Notes: generated by a model from the sequence alone, not told the origin. 40,178 nucleotides of DNA from Sphaerobacteraceae bacterium (GCA_007695115.1 REEK01000087.1:1-40178); one strand, 5' to 3'. Positions 32,621 to 40,178 are shown, counted from the stretch's first letter. Translations and numbers: made by a program.

Positions 32621-32908
32621 CTATTCCTCAGGGTTGAGCTGGGCCAGGCTACCGAGCGTCACCAGTCGAGCCGGAGGACGTGCCGTCATTGGCTCCAGCG
32701 AATCTGCATCGACGCCACCCTCTGCCTCGATCATCTCGGCGACTGTCCGGAGGCAGAAAATGCCCTGACAGACGCCCATTCCGGCACGGGTGCGTCGCTT
32801 GACGTCGTTCAGTGTCAGATTTCCCTCCTGGATCGCGGCTGACACCGCTGATCGGGGGATCTCTTCACATCGACAGACGTAATCGCGCAGCCGATCGGGC
32901 AATTCCAT
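32621..32908 (-). CDS. BFD-like [2Fe-2S]-binding protein
   Basis: The 95-residue protein carries four cysteines in the bacterioferritin-associated-ferredoxin pattern: Cys12 and Cys14 in YVCRCEEI, and Cys47 and Cys52 in GVCQGIFC. They should bind one [2Fe-2S] cluster. The intervening SAVSAAIQEGNLTLNDVKRRTRAG is the usual helical part. In HcnB, OoxA and similar proteins this domain is the C-terminal module of the flavoprotein; here it is a separate protein encoded just downstream. The start at 32908 has AGAGG and AGGA before it; an ATG at 32926 is also possible. It probably relays electrons from the adjacent flavoprotein. Confidence 0.88.
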   Translation of the reverse strand: MELPDRLRDYVCRCEEIPRSAVSAAIQEGNLTLNDVKRRTRAGMGVCQGIFCLRTVAEMIEAEGGVDADSLEPMTARPPARLVTLGSLAQLNPEE

Positions 32909-32933
32909 GGTTCCTGTTCCTCTCATCGGCTGG

Positions 32934-33896
32934 TCAGGAAGGATTCAGCGAATCAGTCAGTCTGGATCGCTCGATTGCCTCGCGACGCCGTCGATTGGCT
33001 ACCGTATTGAGCAATCCCTGTGCCCTCGTGAGTTCTGCGTCACCAGCGCCAGCAGCAGCCTTCCCAGCCAGCTGACCTTCCGCAACGAGCTCCGGCAATG
33101 TGGCAATCCCCGCGGCATCCCCGGCCACGTACACGCCAACTTCGCTGGTCTGGCCGTTGAGATCCCGGAATGGTGTATATCCACCAAGTACCCGGACGAA
33201 CGCTCCCCGGGCTTGTGCCTGAAATGCCAGCTCGGCGTCCGGCTGTCGACCCATGGCGATAGCCAGCGCATCGACCTCGTAGACATCGTCCTCGATTTCG
33301 ACATGTGCCAGGCGGTTGGTTCCCGACGCCCGGAAATTGTCCACCGAACCGTGCCGCACAACGATCTCCACATCGCACCGTGCCAGGTCTCCGGCAAGCT
33401 CATCGGCGTCGTCGCCCTCGCCGAGGATCGCCCAGCGATGGCCGGGCAGCACGCGATGAACATGCAGGAACGTTTGAGCTGCGCGAGCGGTCAGCACTCC
33501 GGGAAGCGTCCATCCGGGAAATGGCGCGGCGATGTCGGTCGATCCGGTTGTCAGGATGATGGCGTCCGCTTGCACTTCTTCGGCGTGGTCCTCACTGGCC
33601 AGCGCCAGGACACGATCTTCGAAGAGTCCCCAGGCCACGGTGTTGAGGGACAGCGTCAGATTGCTGAAGCTGGCGAGAAGTGATTCAAGCTCGGCTGCCA
33701 CCTGTGGTCCCGGGCCTGTCGCCACTGGCAGACCTGCGTTGTCGGTGAGTGTCTGACTGATCCGCCAGTGGAGATGACCGCCTACCTTCGGGCTCTCATC
33801 GATGAGGAGTGTCCGGACGCCAGATTCTGCCGCAGCCAGCGCCGCGGCAATACCGGCTGGCCCGGCCCCCACGATGGCAACATCAACGGTCCTCAT
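32934..33896 (-). CDS. FAD-dependent pyridine-nucleotide-disulphide-type oxidoreductase (HcnB/OoxA-like)
   Basis: The 320-residue flavoprotein begins with a Rossmann FAD motif, VAIVGAGPAGIAAALAAAESG. Next come LLIDESPKVGGHLHW and a second site region (IILTTGSTDIAAPFPG, then HRWAILGEGDDADEL). The late FAD motif GVYVAGDAAGIATLPELVAEGQLAG is typical. The sequence resembles the alpha subunits of opine oxidases, HCN synthase HcnB and related dye-linked dehydrogenases, but lacks their C-terminal BFD domain, which is encoded by the next gene. The start ATG overlaps the ferredoxin-like gene's stop as ATGA with GGAGG upstream. No partner oxidase subunit (HcnC/OoxB, a DAO-family protein) is in view. 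The substrate is unknown; amino acids or opines are candidates. Confidence 0.86.
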   Translation of the reverse strand: MRTVDVAIVGAGPAGIAAALAAAESGVRTLLIDESPKVGGHLHWRISQTLTDNAGLPVATGPGPQVAAELESLLASFSNLTLSLNTVAWGLFEDRVLALASEDHAEEVQADAIILTTGSTDIAAPFPGWTLPGVLTARAAQTFLHVHRVLPGHRWAILGEGDDADELAGDLARCDVEIVVRHGSVDNFRASGTNRLAHVEIEDDVYEVDALAIAMGRQPDAELAFQAQARGAFVRVLGGYTPFRDLNGQTSEVGVYVAGDAAGIATLPELVAEGQLAGKAAAGAGDAELTRAQGLLNTVANRRRREAIERSRLTDSLNPS

Positions 33897-34249
33897 GGCT
33901 GGCTGTCCTCCCATTGACCGAGACCATGCTGGGTCTCCACGCGCATGCCTTCAGTGACTGGCGTGACGCAGGTGCGGACATTGAGCACACCATCGACGAT
34001 CATCAGGCAATCGCTGCAGCGGCCCACACCACAGAACACACCGCGGGACTCGCCGGATTCCGGCATTGCCCGGCAGATGTCGATTCCGTTGGCCATGAGC
34101 GCAGCCGCGATCGGTTCCCCACTTCGCGCGCTGAATGGTTGCCCGTCAACGGTGATCTCGACAGGCTCGACATCCGGGAGCGGGCCGAGCAGTTCATGCT
34201 CGTTCAACCGGCGGCCCCGGATTGCGGTCGAATCGCCAGAATCGGTCAT
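33893..34249 (-). CDS. [2Fe-2S] ferredoxin-like subunit (HcnA/sarcosine-oxidase-alpha-N-like)
   Basis: The 118-residue protein matches the small [2Fe-2S] subunit of HcnA or opine oxidase type. Residues 28-60 form the ubiquitin-like start (VEITVDGQPFSARSGEPIAAALMANGI). The cluster cysteines are Cys73, Cys78 and Cys81 in FCGVGRCSDC, plus Cys94 in VRTC. The start at 34249 has AGGGGG just upstream. A longer open frame to 34522 would run across the divergent promoter region and is not likely. It is the first gene of the set ferredoxin-FAD protein-BFD-manA and overlaps the flavoprotein start. It lies divergent from the substrate-binding protein array, so the two may serve one compound's uptake and oxidation. 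Confidence 0.88.
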   Translation of the reverse strand: MTDSGDSTAIRGRRLNEHELLGPLPDVEPVEITVDGQPFSARSGEPIAAALMANGIDICRAMPESGESRGVFCGVGRCSDCLMIVDGVLNVRTCVTPVTEGMRVETQHGLGQWEDSQP

Positions 34250-34345
34250 GCATCCCCCTGGAGAATGAACCTCGCCGTTTATCGATGGCGAATTGTCGCA
34301 GCACCCTTGTTCACCGTCAACGGGGATGCCGGCGCCGATCGCGTA

Positions 34346-34361
34346 GAGTTGACAGTAACTC
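34346..34361. promoter_or_regulatory. Inverted repeat over a candidate -35 in the divergent region
   Basis: GAGTT (34346-34350) and AACTC (34357-34361) flank GACAGT. Within this lies TTGACA (34349-34354), a consensus -35 directed at the first substrate-binding-protein gene, but the -10 at 16-19 bp is poor. It is a possible operator. Confidence 0.32.
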
Positions 34362-34431
34362 CTATATCGGGTTAACAATGGAGTTGCCCATCTGGATTGA
34401 TCGGGCACCGAATCTGAGGAGGGACCCAGGC

Positions 34432-36195
34432 GTGCAGACCCGAGACACCGATAACGTTCCCGCTCAAGCGTCATTCGATCGGCGGTCGTTTCTTCGTGCT
34501 GCAGCAATGCTGACCGCGGCAATTCCGCTGACCGGCGGACTTCTCAGTTCCTGCACCGGTGGCAACGGTATCGGATCATCGACATCGGGCGACGAAGAAC
34601 CGGAACCCGTTGACTCGATGGACGACGAAGAAGAATCGCCTGACTCGACCCCGGAACCCGAACTAACCGGAGAGTTCGCCGAGGCGGCGTTCGGCGGAGA
34701 CCTCCGGATTGCGCTGATCGACGAGCCGCCGACCTTCGATATTCACCAGACAACCACGTCAACAACTGCCTTCGTCAGCTGGCATATTTTCGAAGCGCTC
34801 TTCACCTGGGATGCAGACCTGAGCGTGATGCCCGAGATTCCCGAGGAATACACCGTATCTGAAGATGGTCTGGTCTACCGTTTCATTCTTCGCTCAGACA
34901 TGCTGTTTCATGACGGTGAACCATTGACCGCAAATGACGTGGTGGCATCGATCGAGCGCTGGGGCCGGCTTGTGGGACTCGGACAGAGCCTCCTGGAGTC
35001 AGTAGACCGGTTCGTAGTCGAGGACGAGCGGACGTTCGAGATTCATCTCACCGAGCCGTTTGGATCGCTCCCGGTGGCGCTGGCCCGTCAGAATCAGGGC
35101 TGTGCCATCTATCCAGCATGGGTAATCGAAGAAGACGGAGACGACCCGATCCAGACGTTGATCGGCACCGGCCCGTATCGGTTCGTGGAACACCGTCCTG
35201 ATCAGCACGTACTTCTGGAACGGTTCGAGGTGTATACCCCGGCACCCGGTGAAGTCGATGGGTATGGCGGGCCGAAGCACCGATTTCTCGATCAGCTGAT
35301 TTTCATTGCTGTTTCGGATGAAGCGAGCCGGGTTGCCGGTCTACAGGCGGGCGACTACGACTACCTGGAGAGCGTCAGCCCTGATCAGATAGAAGAACTG
35401 GAGCATACCTCCGACGTTGTTGTGGAGCTGGATTCGGCCTGTTGTTACCCGAATCTGGTGATCAACCAGCGGTCACACCTGATGCAGAATCATCAGGTGC
35501 GGAGAGCGGTTCAGCTGGCGCTCGATCATGAGCCAGTTCTTCAGGCCGGGTATGGAGACGGATACTACCGTCTCGATCCGAGCCTGATCATGGCGGAGAC
35601 GCCCTGGCACACCCGGGCCGGAGAAGAGAGTTACAACGTTCACGATATGGAGCAGGCATCGCAGCTTCTCTCCGACGCTGGGTACGATGGCACGCCAGTC
35701 CGGTTCATGGTGACCCAGGCGTATCGCGACCTGTACAACTCCTCGGTAGTGATTGCCCAACAGCTCGAAGATGTCGGATTCGAGATCGATATGCAGGTGA
35801 TGGACTGGGCGACCCTGTCCGATCGCCGCAACGACCCCGATATCTGGGACCTGTACCTCACACTGGCGACCTTCCGCCCAGACCCGATCATGCGCAATCT
35901 GACCTGCGAGGCTACCGGCTGGTGGTGTGATGATGAGAAAGAAGAGCTACTTCACCTGGTTCAGGTTGAGGGCAACTTCAACGAACGCTACGCAATCTGG
36001 GAAGAGATCCAGCGGATGTTCTACGATCAGGTCCCCCGGATCAAGCTGGGAGATACCTTCCCGGTACTGGCGCGGTCCCCGCGTATTCAGAATTTCCCCC
36101 GGACTACCCAGCTCCAACCGGCATTCTGGAATAGCTGGCTGAGCGGAGACGATACGCCACCTCCTTCTGATGGTGCATCCGCGCACAAACGTTGA
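34432..36195 (+). CDS. ABC transporter substrate-binding lipoprotein, family 5 (copy 1, 587 aa)
   Basis: An extracytoplasmic solute-binding protein of the peptide/opine/nickel type (SBP_bac_5). The N-terminus has a twin-arginine motif (DRRSFLRAAAML) and a lipobox ending LLSSC, so Cys41 should be lipidated after Tat export. An acidic, Pro/Ser-rich linker of about 45 residues follows. The binding domain begins at GGDLRIALIDEPPTFDIHQT and includes FRFILRSDMLFHDGEPLTANDVVASIERW-like features and IGTGPYRF, ending at LQPAFWNSWL. The start is the GTG at 34432 with GAGGAGGG ahead; an ATG at 34378 adds residues with no role. It is the least acidic linker of the three paralogues. Ligand is unknown. Confidence 0.9.
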   Translation: MQTRDTDNVPAQASFDRRSFLRAAAMLTAAIPLTGGLLSSCTGGNGIGSSTSGDEEPEPVDSMDDEEESPDSTPEPELTGEFAEAAFGGDLRIALIDEPPTFDIHQTTTSTTAFVSWHIFEALFTWDADLSVMPEIPEEYTVSEDGLVYRFILRSDMLFHDGEPLTANDVVASIERWGRLVGLGQSLLESVDRFVVEDERTFEIHLTEPFGSLPVALARQNQGCAIYPAWVIEEDGDDPIQTLIGTGPYRFVEHRPDQHVLLERFEVYTPAPGEVDGYGGPKHRFLDQLIFIAVSDEASRVAGLQAGDYDYLESVSPDQIEELEHTSDVVVELDSACCYPNLVINQRSHLMQNHQVRRAVQLALDHEPVLQAGYGDGYYRLDPSLIMAETPWHTRAGEESYNVHDMEQASQLLSDAGYDGTPVRFMVTQAYRDLYNSSVVIAQQLEDVGFEIDMQVMDWATLSDRRNDPDIWDLYLTLATFRPDPIMRNLTCEATGWWCDDEKEELLHLVQVEGNFNERYAIWEEIQRMFYDQVPRIKLGDTFPVLARSPRIQNFPRTTQLQPAFWNSWLSGDDTPPPSDGASAHKR

Positions 36196-36266
36196 ATTGG
36201 CACAAATGAGCAAATGTGCATACGTCAGTGCATAGATTAGTGGTGTTTGCTACGCTGTATGGTACG

Positions 36267-36292
36267 CACCTTGCGGGGTTTTCCTCAAGGTG
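36267..36292 (+). promoter_or_regulatory. Leader hairpin and GGTACGCACC motif before SBP copy 2
   Basis: GGTACGCACC (36261-36270) runs into a hairpin with arms CACCTTG (36267-36273) and CAAGGTG (36286-36292), extended internally by G-C pairs around a TTTT loop. It lies between SBP copies 1 and 2. A nearly identical decamer lies before copy 3. It may be an attenuator or RNA-processing site that sets the ratio of the copies. Confidence 0.4.
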
Positions 36293-36395
36293 GTAAACGT
36301 TGCCGCTGACGGTCATTACATTTGAGTGAGCCGCTCCAGGGCAGCGAATGCCCCGAAGCCGGCTTCTCATAATGTTCAACTTGGAGGAGGAGACT

Positions 36396-38195
36396 GTGAC
36401 AGATAGGTCTAGAGAGATTCTCGGAATTCTCGGAAATTCGAGTGAGGTAATGCTGAGTCGTCGCAAGATGCTCAAGAGCACTGCATTGCTCGGTGCTGGA
36501 GCTGCATTGCTTGCGGCCTGTGATCCGGATGACGATGACATTGTCGACGACGTCCCACTTGTCGATGATGACGATGACGAGGAACCAGCGGCAATCGAGC
36601 CGGATGACGACGATGATGACGCAGATGTCGACCCGGATGACGATGAAGACATGGTCGACGACGATCTCACGGACGATGACGATGACGACGACGAAGCTGA
36701 TGACACGGACGTCGCCGACGATGATCGTTACGGTGGCGAGCTCCGCATCGCCATCATTGGTGAGGCGCCTTCGCTGGACCTGCACATGTCCACCGCGACG
36801 GTAACCACGCTGATCTCGGCACACATGTTCGAGTTCCTGTTCACCTGGGATGAAGAATTCGAAATCATTCCGGATCTGGTTGACGACTGGGAAGTCTCGG
36901 ATGATGGCCTGACCAACCGCTTGCACCTGCGCGAAGGTGTGATGTTCCACAACGGTGAAGAGTTCACCGCGGAAGATGCCTACGCATCAATTGATCGCTG
37001 GGCCAACGTGCTGGGTGTCGGATTTGGCCAGGAACTCATGGAGATGACCGATGAGATGGAAGTTGAAGACGACCACACGCTGACATTCCATATGAATGAG
37101 CCGTTTGGTACCTTCGCCGTCTCGCTGGCGCGCCAGAGCAATTCCTGCGCGATCTATCCGGCCGAGCTGGTCGAAGAGGCCGAAGATGGCACACTCTCGG
37201 ACTTCGTGGGCACTGGCCCATACCAGTTCGTCGAAGCAGTTGCTGACCAGCACGTTCTGGTCGAACGCTTCGAGGACTACAGCTATCGCGATGAAGAAGC
37301 CAACGGCTATGGCGGACGCAAGTACGCCTACGCTGACACCATTCGCTTCATCCCGGTGCCAGACGAAGCTGCCCGAGTGGCAGGTATTCAGGCTGGCGAC
37401 TACGACTATCTCGAGTCCGTCGGTTCCGAGCAGTTCGAAGCGCTGGAAGACGACCCGAATGTCGTGGCCGAGACTGGGCCACCATCCAGCAACGACCTGA
37501 TCCTCTTCAATCTCGATCAGGGCCCGATGACCGACGTTACTCTGCGACGAGCTGTTCAGGCGACAGCCGATTGTGAAGAGATGCTCACCGCTGCGCACGG
37601 TGAAGGATTCTTCCGGCTCGATCCTGGCCACATGTGGCAGGAGACCATCTGGCACAGCACTGCCGGTGAAGAGCTCTACAACATGGCCGATCCGGATCTG
37701 GGTCAGGAATACCTCGAAGAGGCTGGCTATGATGGCGAGACGATCCGCATCATCACCACCCAGGAGTACATGGACATGTACTACACCGCAGTGGTGCTTG
37801 AGCAGCAGCTCGAAGACATCGGCATGAATGTCGAGGTCGAAGTATTTGACTGGTCAACGCTTCTCGAGACCCGTGGTGACACGTCCGCCTGGGACATTGC
37901 CATCACCGGCTTCGCCTTCCGGGTCGATCCGGCACAGCTGCACTCCAACAACTGTGACTGGGGTGGCCGCTGGTGCACGGACGAGAAGGAAGAGCTCGTA
38001 TCCCAGATGCTCTCCGAAGTTGATCTCGATGAGCGAATCAATCTCTGGGAGCAGATCCAGCAGCTGGCCTATGACGAAGCTGCATTCCTCAAGGTCGGTG
38101 AAGAGAACCAGCTTCTGGTCTACTCGCCGCGGATTCACGATGTGAACCTGACTCAGCTCGTGGCTGCGTTCTGGAACGTCTACATCGAGGAATAG
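36396..38195 (+). CDS. ABC transporter substrate-binding lipoprotein, family 5 (copy 2, 599 aa)
   Basis: A family-5 solute-binding lipoprotein. The Tat motif SRRKMLK lies at residues 21-27, and the lipobox LLAAC makes Cys42 the lipidated residue. Residues 43-110 form an extreme acidic linker, with 45 of 68 residues Asp or Glu by direct count. The folded domain starts at YGGELRIAIIGEAPSLDLHMS and contains the FVGTGPYQFVEAV and RIHDVNLTQLVAAFWNVY segments that match the other copies. GTG at 36396 with GGAGGAGGAG before it is the start; an ATG at 36348 has no site. The linker may hold the protein away from the wall or membrane, or bind cations. Ligand is unknown. Confidence 0.9.
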   Translation: MTDRSREILGILGNSSEVMLSRRKMLKSTALLGAGAALLAACDPDDDDIVDDVPLVDDDDDEEPAAIEPDDDDDDADVDPDDDEDMVDDDLTDDDDDDDEADDTDVADDDRYGGELRIAIIGEAPSLDLHMSTATVTTLISAHMFEFLFTWDEEFEIIPDLVDDWEVSDDGLTNRLHLREGVMFHNGEEFTAEDAYASIDRWANVLGVGFGQELMEMTDEMEVEDDHTLTFHMNEPFGTFAVSLARQSNSCAIYPAELVEEAEDGTLSDFVGTGPYQFVEAVADQHVLVERFEDYSYRDEEANGYGGRKYAYADTIRFIPVPDEAARVAGIQAGDYDYLESVGSEQFEALEDDPNVVAETGPPSSNDLILFNLDQGPMTDVTLRRAVQATADCEEMLTAAHGEGFFRLDPGHMWQETIWHSTAGEELYNMADPDLGQEYLEEAGYDGETIRIITTQEYMDMYYTAVVLEQQLEDIGMNVEVEVFDWSTLLETRGDTSAWDIAITGFAFRVDPAQLHSNNCDWGGRWCTDEKEELVSQMLSEVDLDERINLWEQIQQLAYDEAAFLKVGEENQLLVYSPRIHDVNLTQLVAAFWNVYIEE

Positions 38196-38215
38196 ACTCC
38201 ACACTTTAGTCGCCG

Positions 38216-38245
38216 CGAATGGAGGGGCCCCGGCTCCTTCATTCG
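38216..38245 (+). terminator. Imperfect hairpin between SBP copies 2 and 3
   Basis: CGAAT/ATTCG outer arms (38216-38220 and 38241-38245) and GGAG/CTCC inner arms enclose a GC-rich loop, 21 nt after the copy-2 stop. There is a 3-nt bulge and no T-run. It may reduce read-through or stabilise mRNA. Confidence 0.35.
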
Positions 38246-38282
38246 TATGTTGCTAACTGGACGCAATATGAGAGAATCTGCG

Positions 38283-38307
38283 GGTACGTACCGACGGCAT
38301 TTTGCCG
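38283..38307 (+). promoter_or_regulatory. Leader palindrome GGTACGTACC and small hairpin before SBP copy 3
   Basis: GGTACGTACC (38283-38292) is a perfect 10-bp palindrome, followed by the hairpin CGGCA-TTT-TGCCG (38295-38307) just before the GGAGGAGGAG ribosome site. The decamer differs by one base from the one in the copy-2 leader. Confidence 0.4.
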
Positions 38308-38326
38308 CACCTGGAGGAGGAGCCTG

Positions 38327-40132
38327 ATGGCAATTCGAGATCCGAAGATCCAGCAGTGGCTGGAGTCAATTCGCGACAATCAGATGTCGCGCCGGCAGCT
38401 GCTCAAGCGCGGTGCCGCACTCGGACTGGCTGTTCCGGCAGTTTCGTCACTGCTGGCTGCCTGTGAGGACGAAGCTGATGATGACGTCGTCGATGACGAT
38501 GCACCAGCTGTCGAGCCCGAGGATGACGATACCGAGGACGAAGTTGAGCCGGACGACGATCATGATGATGAAGAAGACGATCATGACGACGAAGAGCCGG
38601 TCGACACTGACGACGATGAAGAAGACGACCACGACGATGATGCTGTCGCTGAAGACGGCCACGAGGGCGGAACCCTTGAGGTTGCGCTGATCGGTGAGCC
38701 GCCAACGCTGGACGCACATCAGACCACGGCCACGATCGTTGCCTTCATCGCCTGGCACATCTATGAGCCGCTCTTCACCTGGGACGAAGACTTCCAGATT
38801 GCCCCCGAGCTGGCTGCCGAGCACGAGGTCAGCGACGATGGCATGACCAACACCCTTCACATCCGTGAGGGCATCACCTTCCACAACGGCGAAGATCTGA
38901 CGTCCGAAGATGTCGTCGCTTCGGTCGAGCGCTGGGCTGAGATCAGTGGTCTCGGTGGCAGTCTCATGGAGAACGTCGACGATATCGAAATCATCGATGA
39001 TCACACCATCGAGTTCCACATGACCGAGCCATACGGTGCGTTTGCCGTGGCACTGGGACGACAGAACCAGGGCTGCGCCATCTACCCGGCGTCGGTCATC
39101 GAAGAGAGTGGTGACGACAGCCTGTCAGATCATATTGGTACTGGCCCGTACGAACTGGTTGCCCGTGAAGCCGACCAGTACATCCACGTTCAGCGATACG
39201 AGGACTACGTTTCTCGCGAAGAGGAAACCAGTGGTTACGCTGGTATGAAGAACCAGTACATCGACGAGATCTACTTCCGCCCAGTGCCGGATGAAGCCGG
39301 CCGGATCGCTGGTCTGCAGGCGGGTGACTTCCACTACCTGGAGAGCATCATTCCTGACCACTTCGAGTCCCTGCAGGGCGACGACAACGTCGTTGCCGAG
39401 ATCATGGGAACCAGTGGCTGGGCCGTGTTCGTGATGAACAACGCAGACGGTATCTTCACCGATGTCACCATGCGTAAGGCGGTTCAGGCTGCGGTCGACG
39501 CCGAGCCAGTCCTGCAGGCAGGTTACGGAGACGGCTTCTTCGAGCTCGATCCGGGCATCATGACCACGGACACCGTCTGGAACTCGCAGGTCGGCGCAGA
39601 GTACTACAACCTCGGCGATCCGGACCTGGCGGCAGAGCTTCTCGAGGAAGCTGACTATGATGGAACTCCGATTCGCATCATGACCACCCAGGAGTACCAG
39701 CACCAGTACAACCAGGCGGTTATGCTGGAGCAGCAGCTCGCTGACGCCGGTTTCGAAGTTGACCTCGAGGTCTTCGACTGGGCGACGCTCACCGAGCGCC
39801 GCAACGACGAGACTGCCTGGGACATCTTCACCACCAGCTTCTCCTTCCGTGTCGATCCGATCCAGCTGCCGATGCTCCAGGGCACGTCCTGGCCAGGCTG
39901 GTGGGCAACCGACGAGAAGGTCGAACTGACCAACCGCCTCGAGCGCGAGACCGAGTTCGAGGATCGCTATGAGGTTCTCGAGCAGCTCCAGGAGCTCTTC
40001 TATGAGGAAGCTCCGCAGGTCAAGATCGGTGACTCGCTGGAGCTGAGCGCCCGTTCGGCCTCAGTTCAGAACTTCACCACGCCAACGCAGCTTCAGCCGG
40101 CGTTCTGGAACGTCTGGCTCGAAGAAGAGTAA
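38327..40132 (+). CDS. ABC transporter substrate-binding lipoprotein, family 5 (copy 3, 601 aa)
   Basis: The third family-5 solute-binding lipoprotein. A leading segment (MAIRDPKIQQWLESIRDNQM) precedes the Tat motif SRRQLLKR, and the lipobox LLAAC puts lipidation at Cys46. The acidic linker (47-112) has 44 Asp/Glu of 66 residues by direct count and also contains His within HDDEE and DDHDD runs, unlike copy 2. The binding domain begins at GGTLEVALIGEPPTLDAHQT, includes HIGTGPYELV, and ends LQPAFWNVWL. ATG 38327 with GGAGGAGGAG is the start. It closes the array and is followed by a hairpin at the window edge. No permease or ATPase gene is present in the window; they may lie beyond. Confidence 0.9.
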   Translation: MAIRDPKIQQWLESIRDNQMSRRQLLKRGAALGLAVPAVSSLLAACEDEADDDVVDDDAPAVEPEDDDTEDEVEPDDDHDDEEDDHDDEEPVDTDDDEEDDHDDDAVAEDGHEGGTLEVALIGEPPTLDAHQTTATIVAFIAWHIYEPLFTWDEDFQIAPELAAEHEVSDDGMTNTLHIREGITFHNGEDLTSEDVVASVERWAEISGLGGSLMENVDDIEIIDDHTIEFHMTEPYGAFAVALGRQNQGCAIYPASVIEESGDDSLSDHIGTGPYELVAREADQYIHVQRYEDYVSREEETSGYAGMKNQYIDEIYFRPVPDEAGRIAGLQAGDFHYLESIIPDHFESLQGDDNVVAEIMGTSGWAVFVMNNADGIFTDVTMRKAVQAAVDAEPVLQAGYGDGFFELDPGIMTTDTVWNSQVGAEYYNLGDPDLAAELLEEADYDGTPIRIMTTQEYQHQYNQAVMLEQQLADAGFEVDLEVFDWATLTERRNDETAWDIFTTSFSFRVDPIQLPMLQGTSWPGWWATDEKVELTNRLERETEFEDRYEVLEQLQELFYEEAPQVKIGDSLELSARSASVQNFTTPTQLQPAFWNVWLEEE

Positions 40133-40159
40133 TAGTTCGAACGGTGCTTTCCGGTTCGC

Positions 40160-40178
40160 GTCGCGGTAATCCCGCGAC
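40160..40178 (+). terminator. Probable terminator hairpin after SBP copy 3 (at window edge)
   Basis: A perfect 7-bp stem, GTCGCGG (40160-40166) with CCGCGAC (40172-40178), and a TAATC loop start 28 nt after the stop. The window ends at the last stem base, so a T-run cannot be checked. Confidence 0.45.

Noticed and set aside
34250-34522. N-terminal extension of the ferredoxin-like gene across the divergent region
   Set aside because: It would cover the ribosome site at 34249 and overlap the start of the binding-protein gene. The extra residues have no family counterpart.
36540-36710. Possible CRISPR or tandem repeat array in the GAY-rich linker coding regions of the SBP genes
   Set aside because: The repeat is simple Asp/Glu codon sequence in an open reading frame, with no regular unit or spacers.

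Overview
The window looks like chromosomal DNA of a GC-rich, free-living heterotrophic bacterium. Three things suggest a member of the Chloroflexota, perhaps near the Thermomicrobia: Tat-dependent lipoprotein binding proteins with very acidic linkers, two giant BNR-repeat proteins, and interspersed short hairpin and MITE-like repeats. This placement is an inference from gene style. No rRNA, tRNA or other taxonomic marker is present.

Layout. Positions 1-4500 (+) hold a catabolic cluster: the end of an M19 dipeptidase, two DinB/maleylpyruvate-isomerase-like proteins of equal length, two alpha/beta hydrolases of equal length, then a DHDPS-like aldolase ending in a clear hairpin terminator. Positions 4592-8266 (-) encode a soluble multi-PAS histidine kinase, a CheY/Rcp1-like response regulator, and a second regulator with an unrecognised output region. 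Positions 8447-10481 (+) hold a PLP aminotransferase and an IclR regulator. A two-gene HicA-like cassette at 10646-11175 lies between two copies of a 57-58 bp direct repeat. Two tandem BNR/VPS10-type beta-propeller proteins of about 1050 residues fill 11330-17754. They are followed by a small membrane protein and a canonical hicBA pair. Positions 18600-20670 hold a sulfatase flanked by two related MITE-like elements in opposite orientation. A PPOX-family flavoprotein and a SnoaL-like protein are divergent at 20671-21792.

Positions 21789-27616 (-) are a complete Mrp/Mnh Na+/H+ antiporter operon, A to G. A Ca2+/cation antiporter gene lies upstream on the same strand. nadE and a small membrane protein follow at 29110-30332 (+). 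At 30404-34249 (-) are a membrane-anchored BNR protein, manA, and a three-gene redox set: a BFD-like [2Fe-2S] protein, an FAD oxidoreductase, and a ferredoxin-like [2Fe-2S] protein. That set resembles the HcnAB/opine oxidase type split into separate proteins. Divergent from it, at 34432-40132 (+), are three tandem family-5 (peptide/opine/nickel) ABC substrate-binding lipoproteins. No permease or ATPase gene is in view.

The genes suggest an organism that scavenges peptides, opines and sulfated compounds and keeps cation balance through Mrp. The points most worth a second look are the repeat-flanked HicA-like cassette with an unfamiliar partner; the mrpD/mrpE junction, which reads ATAA where neighbouring junctions read ATGA; the acidic-linker binding-protein array with a shared leader motif; and the giant BNR proteins without visible signal peptides.
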